64,000 bases of DNA from Fragilariopsis cylindrus CCMP1102 (lineage: Eukaryota > Bacillariophyta > Bacillariophyceae > Bacillariales > Bacillariaceae). This document shows positions 18,110 to 29,195 of this stretch, one piece after another. Every line of letters begins with the position of its first letter. Within the stretch, counting starts at the first letter, position 1. The notes beneath the pieces were generated by a model. That model was not told the origin of the DNA. It saw only the letters and a list, made by a program, of their open reading frames with translations, and did no database searches. Made by a program: the position numbers and the translations under genes. The stretch is taken from positions 248,001-312,000 of the forward strand of contig FMBT01000289.1 in the NCBI GenBank assembly GCA_900095095.1. Direction: 5' to 3'.

Positions 18110-19777
18110 AAGAAGAAGAAGAAGAAGGAAAAAATCTAATTGATTGACTGATTCTATTCAATTCGACTTGACTTGACTTGATCAACCAATAACACTATTT
18201 ATTTTATAAATGTAATAATGTAATGAAAGCAAAAAAGAAGAATATTGAAAAACTAAACTATTAATAATATTATTGTAGTCTTTGCGTGAGCGTATCTCTT
18301 TTTTGAGTATTTACTGAGTGTTTAATTTGATAATATTTTAGGATACTCTGAGTGTCTGGCTGGAAATGATCAATAGTACCATTGACTAGTGTGGAGCTAT
18401 AGACTGTAAACCAAATGCTGCAATTACCTTGTTTGAAAGTAGTTATCAACTAAGGATAATCAAGAAGGGGTATCCCTTTTTATGTTGTGCCACTATGTAC
18501 CTATTGTGGGAAGAAACTTTGGTATGGCAAACTGAGGAATGGGGTGGCAGCATGACTCCTACTATGTTAATAAATGCATTTACTAGGACTTACACATACC
18601 GCATAGTGCACACCAGCAATCTCATACTTGATTGGCTGGAGTATTTCCATGCTGGATTACATAAGGCTGGCTATGTGATAATTAGTTATCTTTATTTAAT
18701 CTTGCTTCTTGGAGCTAGTTTCAGCTGCTACCAGTAGCCACAAGCTTTTCTATCCTTTTTTACACAGTGTTTCACTAGTGGAAAAAATCTGTGCCCATTG
18801 GAAAATCCTATGAAGGTTTAGTAAAAGTATCTTGCAATAGCCATTTGATGACATACCTGCCATGCCTACTTTTAGACTACATAGGATTGACCCTTTTGGG
18901 GGCTTAGTACACCCTGACACCTTCCTAACCTCCCTACAGCCCTAAGCAATAGTTGGACCTTGTACCCATAGGTATAATGTTGAGCTCCATATAATATAAT
19001 ATTTCAAGGTTATTAGGTGTGTATTGATGGTGCATCACGGCCTTGATTACACGCGCACTTGGCACTTGGAGAAATTGTGTGTTTTAATAGCAGTGGGTTT
19101 TGACCCCTGACACCTAAGATATATATGTTTGGTTATCTAAAGCAATGATATAATCCAAAACCTTTATGAGTTAGGTTGATGCCTAGCTTTTTTAATTTTT
19201 GGGACTCAGCATACCTGGTATGGGCGTGGTAGCATCTCAAATACTTTTGCAATGTGTGCATTTGGGCTATTTTATGTCCATTCTATTGTTCCCCACCCCA
19301 CCACACAGCCAAGTATTGTTGGTGTATTTTGACCATATACATATATGGATGGAAGGTATCTGGGTGGTCAAACCATGGTCCAATTCCTTTTTTTTAGTGT
19401 TGTGGCAGCCTATATCTGAATGATACTTTTGGGCATGGAAATATGACATGTTGGCCAAGATGCATTATTTGTGTTCTGGAGGCAAGAATAAGGTAAGTAT
19501 GAGGGATCATGACCCTTGGTTCATCCCCTATGGGTATGAGATGGATCACTAAGTGGTATTTTGGTGCACCATGCTAGTTCTAGAACCTAAGGAGAAGTTA
19601 TTCATAATCTTATTATTCACATAGGGAGAAGTAGTTATTCATCTTACTATTCAAAGTTGTTTAATATTCCAATAACCAAACTCCACTGGAGAATTTGTGA
19701 GATAAAAATGATACCAATCAGAATTACTTTAGTCAAGTGATGATGAACCACCAGGGATAGTAGAAGACAAACACAAT
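18110..19777. other. Gene-free DNA, probably decayed repeats
   Basis: Apart from the 3' UTR of the previous gene, this stretch is less AT-rich and less microsatellite-like than other spacers. It has T/G-rich unique sequence, and all frames are broken by stops. The longest frame (18429-18737) has no domain I recognise. It runs straight into the satellite, which suggests old transposon or heterochromatin-like DNA. Confidence 0.45.
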
Positions 19778-20815
19778 GTTATAGTACACTGTGTGGATGT
19801 TTGTGCACCTGATCCATCTGGTGTTGTCCTCTGTAACTGTTTCAGATGAGAATTTGTGTTGTTCATTATTTCTGATCCAAAATCATGTTGTTGTTTGTGT
19901 GCCTGCCATCATAACAGCAGCTTAATGAATTTTATCTGGCAGCCATAGGGAAATAAATGAAAACGGTAGGAGGCAAATGCAGTGTTCTAGTACACTATGT
20001 GGATGTTAGTGCAACCAACCCATCTGGTATTGTTGTCTGCAATCCTTTCAAATAAGATATTTTGTAGTTCATTTTAACTGAAAATCCTGTTATTTTGTGC
20101 CTGCCACAAAAGTGAAATGAATTTTATTCCTCAACCACAGGAACAAAAAAGTTGTAGGAGGCAAAAACAATGTTCTAGTACACTATGTGGATGTTAGTGC
20201 ACCCAACCCATTTGGTGTTGTCCTCTGCAACCATTTCAAATCAGATGTTTTGTGGTTCATTTTGACTGAAAATCCTGTAATAAGATTTTGTGCCTGCCAC
20301 AAAAGCGAAATGAATTTTATTCCTCAACCACATGAACAGAAAAGTTGTAGGATGCCGACACAATGTTCTAGTACACTATGTGGATGTTAGTGCACCTGAC
20401 CTAGCTGGTGTTGTCCTCTGCAACCCTTTCGAATCACATATTTTGTGGTTAATTTAATTGTTAATTTAAAATTGAAAATCTTGTTTTTTGTGTGCTTGCC
20501 ACAAAAGTGAAATGAATTTTATTCCTCAACCACATGAACAGGAAAGTTGTAGGAGACAAACACATTCTTTTAGCATTCTTTTAGTACACGATGTGGATTG
20601 CCCTCTGCAACCCTTTCAAATGAGATATTTTGTGGTTCATTTTGATCAAAAATCTTGTTATTTTTGTGTGCCTGCCATAAAAGCGTAACGAATTTTATTC
20701 CACAACCACAGAAAAGGAAAAGTTGTAGGATGCCGACACAATGTTCTAGTATACTATGTTGATGTTAGTGCACCCGGCCTATTTGATGTTGTCCTCTGCA
20801 ACCCTTTCAAATAGT
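19778..20815. repeat. ~190-bp satellite, about 5.5 diverged copies
   Basis: Units start at GTTCTAGTACACTATGTGG-like sequence at about 19778, 19984, 20172, 20365, ~20575 and 20743, so periods vary from ~170 to ~210 bp. Common blocks are GTTGTCCTCTGCAACC, TTTTGTGGTTCATTTTGA, GTGCCTGCCACAAAAG and AATGAATTTTATTCC, in the same order in each unit. The last unit is cut at ~20815. No protein is coded. Copies differ by substitutions and small indels, so the array is old. Confidence 0.85.
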
Positions 20816-21121
20816 ACTAGTGTAGAACATAAACAATATTTTTGATTTTGTCCCCAATACATTTTTGTGTCCCCAATTACATTTTATTTTCGGGGCCCCC
20901 TCTAACGTTATGCTAATTGAAAACACTATTTCTCAGGAAAACCCCCAAATAGAAGTGTTGCCTGTACAGTAGAGGCTTTTTTCTTTTTTTTATGGTTTGG
21001 AAGATTTTTGATTTTTGCAACGACGATACGACGATACCGATGGGAACCACAGGATGTGAAGATAAAATTGAAAATTGTTTCAAGATCGTACAAACACATC
21101 ACATATATAAAGCGATCATAG
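20816..21121. other. Upstream region of the FAD oxidoreductase
   Basis: AT-rich spacer between the satellite and the next gene. A TATATAA sequence near 21105 lies ~15 bp before the start codon. Nothing else seen. Confidence 0.4.
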
Positions 21122-22200
21122 ATGAGAGTATTATTACCATCCTCCTCCGCTGCTCACCGTCGTGTCACGAGCTGCACCTCTTTTCTATCCCTATTCCTGG
21201 TCGCCTTCTCATCGTTTCAGTTTCAGGTAACGTCATCGTTTTCGACGAAACCCAGTAGTAGCAAAACAAATATGGCGACGATAACAACAAAAAATATTGT
21301 TGTAGTTGGAGGAGGGATTCAAGGTGTTAGTGTTGCTTATCAATTAGTACAAAAAGCAAAAGCAAAAGAAACAAATGGCGATACTAATGAAAAATTACAA
21401 ATTACTATATTAGAATCAAAAGAAGCAGCATCGGCGGCAAGTGGTAAGGGTGGTGGATTTATGGCACGATCATGGGGGGATGGTAGTCCAACACAATCAT
21501 TACATCATGTATCATTTGATATGTATGAAGATGTTGCCAAAACAATTGGTTGTACATCGTATCGTAAATTACCTGTGATATCAGTAAGTCCGGAAGGTGG
21601 AGGTGGTGTCACACAAGCTAATAAACAAGAAGGATCACAATTAAAAGAAATACTACCATCCTGGTTAGATGGAAAGTCGATTGGACGGATATCACCAATG
21701 GGGTATGGTGATGATACAGCACAAGTTACACCAAAAGAATTTGTGACAAAAATGTTAGATGCAATAACGTCGAATGATGGTGTATCTGTTGTATTAGGAA
21801 CCTGTACTGGAATGGAAACAATTCCTACTACTATTGATGACGACGACGATAATGATGATGGCGAGATGAAGGTAACAGGTGTACGATATCAACCTCGTAG
21901 TAGTAGTAGTGACGAAGATAAAGAAGTAGAAGAACAAATTATAAAAGCGGATGTTGTTGTTATTTCAGCTGGACCATGGTCCTGTAAAGCAGAAGATTGG
22001 TTTCAAGGATCGAATGTACAATTGCCGATGGAGGGTATTAAAAGTACAAGTATTGTATGGAAACAACCAGAACAGTTAGAGAATGATGGTGGAGTTGATG
22101 CAACTGCATTATTTTGTGGTGAAGATGATCGTTTTCAAACACATTGTACGTATTGTATAGTATAGCATTATATGATTTGTTTGGTTTTGTTTGTCTGTTG

Positions 22201-22236
<36 letters not shown>

Positions 22237-22801
22237 CTGTACCATCGTCCTGTCCTGTCCCTCGAGTCCCGTTCCGTCATGCACATCTCATCGTTTTTTC
22301 GTTTCTTTTTAAATTATATACTATATAGTGGAAGTATATCCACGTCCGGATGGGACAATATATATTTGTGGTATTGGTGGATCTGATTATATAACAAAAG
22401 ATGAATTAAAGGATGGTGCATTCCGTGAAACAATTTCAGCGAATGAAGCACGTGTTCAAGCCGCATCCAATTCATTCAAAGAATTATCTACTATATATAA
22501 AAACAAAGGTGAATTAGATCGATCACAGGCATGTATGAGACCATGCCCACCAGATGCATTACCATATATGGGACATATACCAAATTATACAAATGCATAT
22601 ATTAATGCTGGACATAATTGTTGGGGTATCGCGTGGGCACCCGGGGCAGGAAAGGTAATGTCAGAATTAATATTAGATGGCAAGGCACAAAGTATTAATA
22701 TAGATCCATTTAATCCTGGACGGTTTTCACCGAACGCTACTAAAAAACGTGGCGGACGTGGAAGAAAACAACAAGGAACGAGTGTTGGTGAACAATGGTA
22801 A
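21122..22801 (+). CDS. FAD-dependent amine/amino-acid oxidoreductase (DAO family), two exons
   Basis: CDS join(21122..22145,22329..22801), 498 residues. The 183-bp intron starts GTACGT, contains a (CT)n run (22205-22232) and ends CTATATAG. The junction gives HL-EVYPRPDGTIY. Residues ~58-64 carry the Rossmann motif VVVGGGIQG, followed by the acidic strand end TILESKEAAS that holds the FAD ribose. GKGGGFMAR, VVISAGPWS and the late flavin loop HNCWGIAWAPGAGKVMSELI complete the DAO fold. Family members (sarcosine or glycine oxidase, FOXRED1-type) oxidise secondary or primary amines; the substrate here is unknown. The first ~48 residues look like a signal/transit peptide, and ATG 21272 (MATITTKNIVVVGGG) would give a cytosolic form. 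The tail is basic and ends VGEQW. See the next entry for a possible longer 3' end. Confidence 0.88.
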
Positions 22802-22904
22802 ACAAATAATAGAAAAAGAATTAATACTAATAATAAATCCAAGATAATCATTTCCTTGCCAAGTTAATTAAAATGCTGTTTCGTTCATTTATTTCGTATC
22901 GTAG

Positions 22905-23470
22905 GGAGAGAAAATTTACTGTATTCAATGTTGGTATTTGTCATTCCGAGTCTAAACGAATTGTACTACTTGTGAATGTATTGGGTGTAGGAGATCTAGC
23001 TGCATTGCATCTCATCGGTATCAGTGATAATAAATAGTAATCATAATAATAGTACATCATTATCACAACTACTATTATTCAAAGAAAAAGCAAAGGATTA
23101 ATTTTCTATAGCACTTCGTGGTTTTGCTGGTAGTAGCAGTAGCAGTAGTAATGGTAATGATAGTGGTAGCGATAATAATAGTAATTTTTTACCTGCTGAT
23201 ACCACCACCACTCATATTAACGACACGGATGGTAAGGGTGTTATGTCCATCACGACTGATTATGATTTATCATCATCGTCGAAAAGGACGGTTATAGAAG
23301 GTGTATTGGGTGGCGACGGTGGTGCGATCATCATTATATCGCTATCATCATCCTCATCATCCTCATCTTCCTCATCATCATCAGCAGTATCAACGAAAGA
23401 TATTAGAATTCTACGTATAACACTAGATGAAAAAAGAAAACGGACAATCAGAAGTTTTGTATATCATTAA
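22905..23470 (+). CDS. Candidate extra exons: small gene or alternative 3' end of the FAD oxidoreductase
   Basis: Two open blocks, 22905-23017 and 23112-23470, are joined in phase if bases 23018-23111 (GTATCA...TCTATAG) are an intron. The first encodes RKFTVFNVGICHSESKR then IVLLVNVLGVGDLAALHLI; the second is Ser-rich and ends TLDEKRKRTIRSFVYH. As a stand-alone gene it could start at ATG 22873. Alternatively, a GT at 22798 overlapping the oxidoreductase stop and an AG at 22903-22904 also give a phase-compatible join, replacing the VGEQW end. I recognise no domain and the sites are weaker than in other genes here. Confidence 0.25.
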
Positions 23471-23626
23471 TAAAACTATTACTTGTACACGTTAGCATAA
23501 TGGTACTTAGTTATCATTCTACGTGGTACTCAAGTTCGTGAAGTTGTCTTTATCTTATAACTTTATTTGTATCTCCTTTAATTGGGGGACCTCGATGGAA
23601 GATGCTGTAGAGTTGTTGTTGGTGTG

Positions 23627-24004
23627 CTACTCGTATTTGTCGTAGTAGTAATCACCGATTTTGGGGACGACATCGAAGGATGGTTTTTTTGTTTGATGAA
23701 AACTTGCACGTGCCGGTATGTTGATGAATGTCAATTTTATGATGGAATATTTCAGAAACGACCGCATTAGTATGACATCTTCTACTTCTTTGAATTGTTG
23801 TATTTGACTTATCACATCATTAATACTACCACGAGGATTACGAATCTCCACGAGAGCATAGGTTTCGTTCTTGTGTTCATTAACTTCAATCGAATAACCC
23901 AATTCCATATCATCATCACGTGTTATCGGTAATCGTTTTTCCAACCAAAACCGTACACCATTTGAAGTAAATGGTGGTAACGATGGCAAGTTGTTGAAAT
24001 TCAT
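23627..24004 (-). CDS. Small protein of unknown function
   Basis: 125 residues from ATG 24004. The middle (YALVEIRNPRGSINDVISQI then QQFKEVEDVIL) alternates strand and helix and resembles one half of an ACT-like fold, but this is only an impression. The last ~40 residues are less convincing as coding sequence; an intron near 23760 could change the C terminus. No targeting signal. It does not overlap another supported gene. Confidence 0.4.
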   Translation of the reverse strand: MNFNNLPSLPPFTSNGVRFWLEKRLPITRDDDMELGYSIEVNEHKNETYALVEIRNPRGSINDVISQIQQFKEVEDVILMRSFLKYSIIKLTFINIPARASFHQTKKPSFDVVPKIGDYYYDKYE

Positions 24005-24597
24005 TTATATCGCTCTACTATATTATGTTTGAATAATCTTGAAAAACAATTTTCAATGTTTGTCTTCACCATCGTTGTCGTCGGATTGTCGTTGGAGCAA
24101 AAATCAAAAATCTTTTAACAAAAAAAATGAGGGGTTTATCATTCTCTAATAAGGTTAAAGTTGAAGTTAAAGTTAAGGTTAACATTTCTTCACGAATAAT
24201 GTTTCTGTGGACCGGACGTCATCAATTGATGTTTTGTGACGTCAGCATTCGCGCGATGAGATGAACGCGGCGGTACTAGTAAGTTACTAGATAGAGAAAC
24301 CTAATGATCAAATCATTTAAAAATGATCGGAAAACAGGTGCCAGTATGACAATAACGAAGATATTTAAAAAAGCACAGACAACAACGATCGAAACAAACA
24401 AACAAGACCGACAACAACACAAAACAAACTTTCTTTTACATCGATCCGATACTAGTAGGTCATATCTACAGTAGCCTCTTCGTTTTGTGAACAACCAAAC
24501 CGCTAAAGCAACGACAGCAACCAAAAACGAATAATATCGCAAGTCGAATCAAGAATTAAATCAAAGATCAGCTAAATCATCAATCATCAAATCAATC
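24005..24597. other. Divergent upstream region
   Basis: Between the small minus-strand gene and the FMN oxidase. It contains a (GTTAAA/GGTTAA) repeat near 24155-24182 and AATCATCAAATCAATC just before the FMN oxidase start. No gene seen. Confidence 0.45.
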
Positions 24598-26240
24598 ATG
24601 TTGTTCAATCCACATAAACTTGGTGTCCATAAGGTCCTACAACATATACCATTAAATGCACTATTTGATATTCCATATAAGGCAGCATTAAAAAAAGCTG
24701 TCAATATTGCTGATTTACGTACAATTGCTAAAGCACGATCACATAAGGTACGTTTACGGTTACGTTACGGTTACGTCGTCGTCCTTGTCCTCTTACAACT
24801 ACTTTTGTTTACAATTGTAAATGTCATGTACGCCCAGCTTTTTGCTTTGCTTAGCTTTTGCTTAGCTTTGCTTGCATTCGCGTGTATTGTAACGATAACA
24901 CAACATAAAAAATGATTGGATTGGATTCTATTGGATTGTTTGTTTTCTCTGCTCTCTCACTCAACAAACGAAATTCACACGACTGTTCGGCTCGACTCAC
25001 TCTTCACTCACCTTTCTTCTTCATCTCGATAACACGCAACCCTTTCGTCTCTTTCCAATAATAATCAATAACAATAATAATATTATTATTATAGATGGTC
25101 TTTGATTATTTAGATGCTGGTGCCGATGATGAAATCTCATTACGTCGTGGGAAGGATGCCTATTCGGAATTAGAAATGCATTATAAGGTCTTAAGTGGCT
25201 TGAAGCCACCATTAGATTTATCAACGAAGATCTTTGGGATGGATGTAGATTTGCCCTTCTTTGGTTGTCCCACAGCTGGGAATCGAATGTTTCATTGGGA
25301 AGGTGAAACAGCGGCAGCAAAGGCAGCAGAGAAGTTTGGTACATTGTATGGTTTGTCATCATTAGCAACTACGGGTATTGAGGAAATTGCTTCCATACAT
25401 ACGGGACCGAAAGTATTTCAATTATATGTCTGGAAAGATCGTGAATTAGTAAAAGAAGTTCTTGCCAAAGCAAAAGAGGGCGGATTTGGTGCATTAGCAT
25501 TAACAGTGGACTTTACCTGGTATGGTAATCGTGAACGTGATATTCGTAATGATTTTAGTATCCCACCGAAGTATACTCTCCAACAAACAATTGAAGCCAT
25601 TCGTAAACCAGCCTGGACGTATGATTTTTTAAGTCATGAACCATACAAATATGAATGTATCAATACCGAAGTTCCAGCGGATTCACTGGCAGCATTTGTG
25701 AATTCACAAATTGCACCAGAATTTGATTGGAAGGATGCAGAATGGTTACTAGGTGAATGGAATGGTCCAGCTGCACCCAAAGGTATTTGCCGTCCAGAGG
25801 ATGCCAAGAAGGCAATTGAAATTGGGTTTTCCTCAATTTGGGTCTCCAATCATGGTGCACGACAATTAGAAACATCACCAGCCACTATTGATGTCTTACC
25901 AAGTATTCGTGCAGCGGTCGGTCCAGATGTGGAAATTATTATGGATGGTGGTGTCCAACGTGGTACAGATATTGTGAAAGCATTAGCATTAGGTGCAGAT
26001 GCGGTGGGTGTTGGTAAACCATACTTGTGGGGATTAGCAGCTGGTGGTGAGGCTGGTGTCACAAAAGCATATGATATATTAAAAGTGGAATTAGATCGTG
26101 CTATGGGTTTATTAGGAACTGGTACAGTGGAACAATTAAAGAAAGAAGGTCCATCATTAATTAAACGACGTGGTGCCAGTGCACGTGATTATCCTGATCA
26201 GTATGCACCAAGTCGTGGATATGGTGGTGGTATTGTATAA
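24598..26240 (+). CDS. FMN-dependent 2-hydroxy-acid oxidase/dehydrogenase (glycolate oxidase / L-lactate dehydrogenase family), two exons
   Basis: CDS join(24598..24747,25095..26240), 431 residues. The 347-bp intron starts GTACGT, ends TTATTATAG and is phase 0: ...ARSHK|MVFDYLDAGADDE. By the known spinach glycolate oxidase residues, the active site is complete: Tyr in VFDYLDAG, Tyr in FQLYVWKD, Asp in LTVDFTWYGNRERDIRN, Lys in PKGICRPEDA, and His/Arg in VSNHGARQLE. The phosphate-binding loop is IIMDGGVQRGTD. It oxidises glycolate or L-lactate, passing electrons to O2 or a cytochrome. Diatoms use such enzymes in photorespiration. The first ~20 residues could be a short mitochondrial leader. 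There is no C-terminal SKL-type peroxisomal signal (it ends GGGIV), which favours a mitochondrial location as an inference. Confidence 0.92.
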
Positions 26241-27049
26241 ATAAAACAGAAAAAAGCAAGAAGATACGAAGAAGCAAGAAAGGAATAGATCCGAACGAAA
26301 CATAACGAGAAAGGAACAAAGAAGGGTATGTGTAGTACAATATGGTGCGCAGACAAGTAAGTAGTGGTGTCCCATATAAATAAATATTCTACACAACGCA
26401 ATGATTTTACAAAGTGATAGACTTTTTCATACCAATAGCAGTGCATGTAGTATAGTAGTTACTGCAGTATTGGCATTTTTTGAAGTAAAAACAATAAGAT
26501 TTTTAAGATAAAATAAAACTTAACACTAATTTGTAAAATGAACATAGTATTGCATAGGCTTGTTGATTGATTTTGAGTAATAAGTAATATGGGTTGTGAT
26601 GCATGCTGTGGTTGGAGATTCAATTTGCGAAAATTCTATTTACCTGTTCATCTTTCAGCCCTTTTCTTTAACTAAATTAAACTTCATCTTCTAGCTAGGG
26701 GAGTAGAAGGCTCAAAGCCTATATTTTTCAACCATTGGTATTTGATGCATGTGCCCTTTGCAGGTATGGAAAAATACTCTAAAGTGTGTGTGTCTGTGTG
26801 TGTGTGTGTACATGGTATCTGTAGTTTTGTTTCCACAGGAGTGCACTGATGTCATGCATACAAAAGATGTGAGAGGAAATGCACAGGAAAAACGTACCTG
26901 CATAGCAAAGGTGTTTCGCATTTTTTCTTGCCATCAAGATCTGATGGTCTTAGATTAACCTTACTTTAAACACACATTAAGTAGTAGTAATACATTCTTG
27001 TTGTATTCTGTACTGCTGGATCTTTCAGCGCAACAAGGGTTCTTTCAAG

Positions 27050-27085
<36 letters not shown>

Positions 27086-27491
27086 ACTTTGCCTTTCATT
27101 TCATTATGATTAATAATCTTAATGCTATAATGGGGGCGGTATATAGTTTTGGGGGGGGGGGGCAATTTTGCTTGACTTTTGTTAGCAAGGATTTTTCTCG
27201 CGAGTGTCCACGGTCAAAACTTCTTTTGACATCTTGACGATGTAAGTACAGTACCATTCTGAAACACTGAAACACTTCATCACTTGCTTTTCGGTAAAGC
27301 CATTCCTATTGCTACAGATCAAGCCTGACTATAGTCGTTCACTACAAGTACAGGAGTAACTAGACTTACCACACACGTCATTCCTTCTTTAATACTGAAA
27401 GGGAAAGGTGCACGGAACGGAACCGAACGCGAAAACATAAACAAAAGCTTTTAAGTTTCGAAAGAACAATTGTCATTGCATCCTCGATCAA
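26241..27491. other. Intergenic with microsatellites
   Basis: No gene seen. Contains (TG)n at about 26784-26810, (CT)n at about 27053-27081 and a 10-base G run near 27151-27160. Open frames here run through these repeats. Confidence 0.55.
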
Positions 27492-28913
27492 ATGGAATAT
27501 GATATGGATCGTATGCTGGAAAAAATCTTCCCAAAAGAAGTTTCTTCCATTGATGGTGCTATTCTGGTTTCTGCATTGTTGAAGACAGCAAGTTTTGTTG
27601 CAGATCTTCACAACATCGAGAATGATCGGACCAAGTTCGAGAAGTCTTTCACAAAAAATAGATATGATATTCATTGTCCTAGTTCGGGCTTCAGCTGCGG
27701 TTTTACCATCGACGATGATGGGCGGATTACAAGGCTCAGCCTTTTTGAAGATCAACAAGAACTTTTGAAAATTATAGCGCTTTTTGAAAGACTGACAGAT
27801 CTCGCACTGTGGTGCCGTCAATCGATTATTCCGATGGAACTTTCTAATTTACCACAATTGCAAACGCTTACACTAAGAACTTTTTCAGATCTTTTTGACA
27901 TTAACTTTCTAGTTCAGATGGATCTCAGTAAGTTGAAGAAACTTTCAATCTGCGGTTTTCGATCCGAATCAACGCAAACGTTAATGCAACTTATTGCATG
28001 GATGACAAAACAACTACCGATCCTAGAAGAACTTGAATTTGACTTTTCGGAAAGGAATGTAACCGATTCTTTTCTGAATGCTCTTAGCACTGTCGAAGAT
28101 ATATGCTTTAAAGGTTCTTTGAAATATCTGAAGTTGCCCTATTGTAACATTGACCAAAATATCTTTGAGACTCTCTGGAATAAGATTGTTCCAAAATTAA
28201 CAGAGTTGTTTTCGCTAGATTTAGAAATGAACGATATCGAAAGCATCCAACCAACTGTTGAAAGAATCATAAGCGATAATATCACGGTAACTCCTAATCA
28301 ACTTCAAGAACTGAACTTACATCATAACCCAATAATGAAGAACTTGAAAGAAGATCCAAATGAAAAGGTGGCTATGTTGAGTTTTCTTGAATCGTATAAT
28401 AGTATTTACAGTATTTGGAGTTGCGAGTCTGCATGTGGTAAATATGTCGACATTGATTACTGGTATGACTCTGATATTGAATATGCATTAAGAATCAATC
28501 ATGCTGGACGTAGCATCGTGGAATGCAGTAATAGAAAGGAAGACCATCATTCATCACTTCCTCTTTCACTATGGCCTATTGTATTGGAAAGAGCATACAA
28601 AAAGTCTGGTCACATCTACCCACGAGGGTCAACTATAAGAAGAACTAATGACGCCACAGGCCTTCATTATTTAGTTCGTCAATGCATTGCTTTACGTGTT
28701 CAAAGTAGCAATGATACGACAGAGATTGGTGTCGGCGGTGAGGAGGAGGAGGAAGATAACAGTGGCAACAAGAATGAGAATGAGTCTGATAACGATATCG
28801 AAGAAGGTGACGATAATAGTTCGGTATTGACAGTCCCATCACTGAAGCGAGGAGAGCGCAAACGGAAAAGAATTTTGCTAGATAGTACGTGGGTTGCTAA
28901 TGTCTCCCTCTGA
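27492..28913 (+). CDS. Leucine-rich-repeat protein with acidic tail and nuclear-type basic motif
   Basis: 473 residues, intronless. Residues ~85-290 contain irregular LRRs of the RNI type: LPQLQTLTLRTF, LSKLKKLSICGF, LPILEELEFDF, LKYLKLPYCNID, LTELFSLDLEMNDI and LQELNLHHNPI. The part after (ALRINHAGRSIVE, SLPLSLWPIVLERA, GLHYLVRQ) resembles a C-terminal block seen after LRRs in large diatom protein families, where an ordered list of residents is tied to a 'PLSLWP' stretch. Then come a Glu/Asp/Asn run and KRGERKRKR, a likely nuclear signal. It probably binds a protein partner; I assign no pathway. Codon use is less AT-biased than in the neighbouring GT gene. Confidence 0.7.
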   Translation: MEYDMDRMLEKIFPKEVSSIDGAILVSALLKTASFVADLHNIENDRTKFEKSFTKNRYDIHCPSSGFSCGFTIDDDGRITRLSLFEDQQELLKIIALFERLTDLALWCRQSIIPMELSNLPQLQTLTLRTFSDLFDINFLVQMDLSKLKKLSICGFRSESTQTLMQLIAWMTKQLPILEELEFDFSERNVTDSFLNALSTVEDICFKGSLKYLKLPYCNIDQNIFETLWNKIVPKLTELFSLDLEMNDIESIQPTVERIISDNITVTPNQLQELNLHHNPIMKNLKEDPNEKVAMLSFLESYNSIYSIWSCESACGKYVDIDYWYDSDIEYALRINHAGRSIVECSNRKEDHHSSLPLSLWPIVLERAYKKSGHIYPRGSTIRRTNDATGLHYLVRQCIALRVQSSNDTTEIGVGGEEEEEDNSGNKNENESDNDIEEGDDNSSVLTVPSLKRGERKRKRILLDSTWVANVSL

Positions 28914-29195
28914 AATAAAACATGATTAATCAATGTTACAAAAGGTTTCACAAGATTCAACGGTAATATCGAATCGGTCGTTATAACATAACATGTAGTA
29001 AATACACCAGTATTAGCATCTACCAAGCATTCACCAGTAACAAATTATCAGGGTGGTGCGCCTAAGTTGAAGTAGGAAAAAATCGAATTCCATAGATAAT
29101 AAATGATTTAAAAAGGAAAATAAGTAAAAGTATATATTAATAACAATTGTTTGTAACCATTATTGTATTTACTTATTGTGGTAAGCGTAAGTAAG

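Noticed and set aside
18429-18737. 102-residue open frame in the gene-free island
   Set aside because: No recognisable domain, no conserved start context; probably chance in decayed repeat DNA.
19778-20815. CRISPR-like array
   Set aside because: Units are ~190 bp, diverged throughout and head to tail without unique spacers; a eukaryotic satellite.
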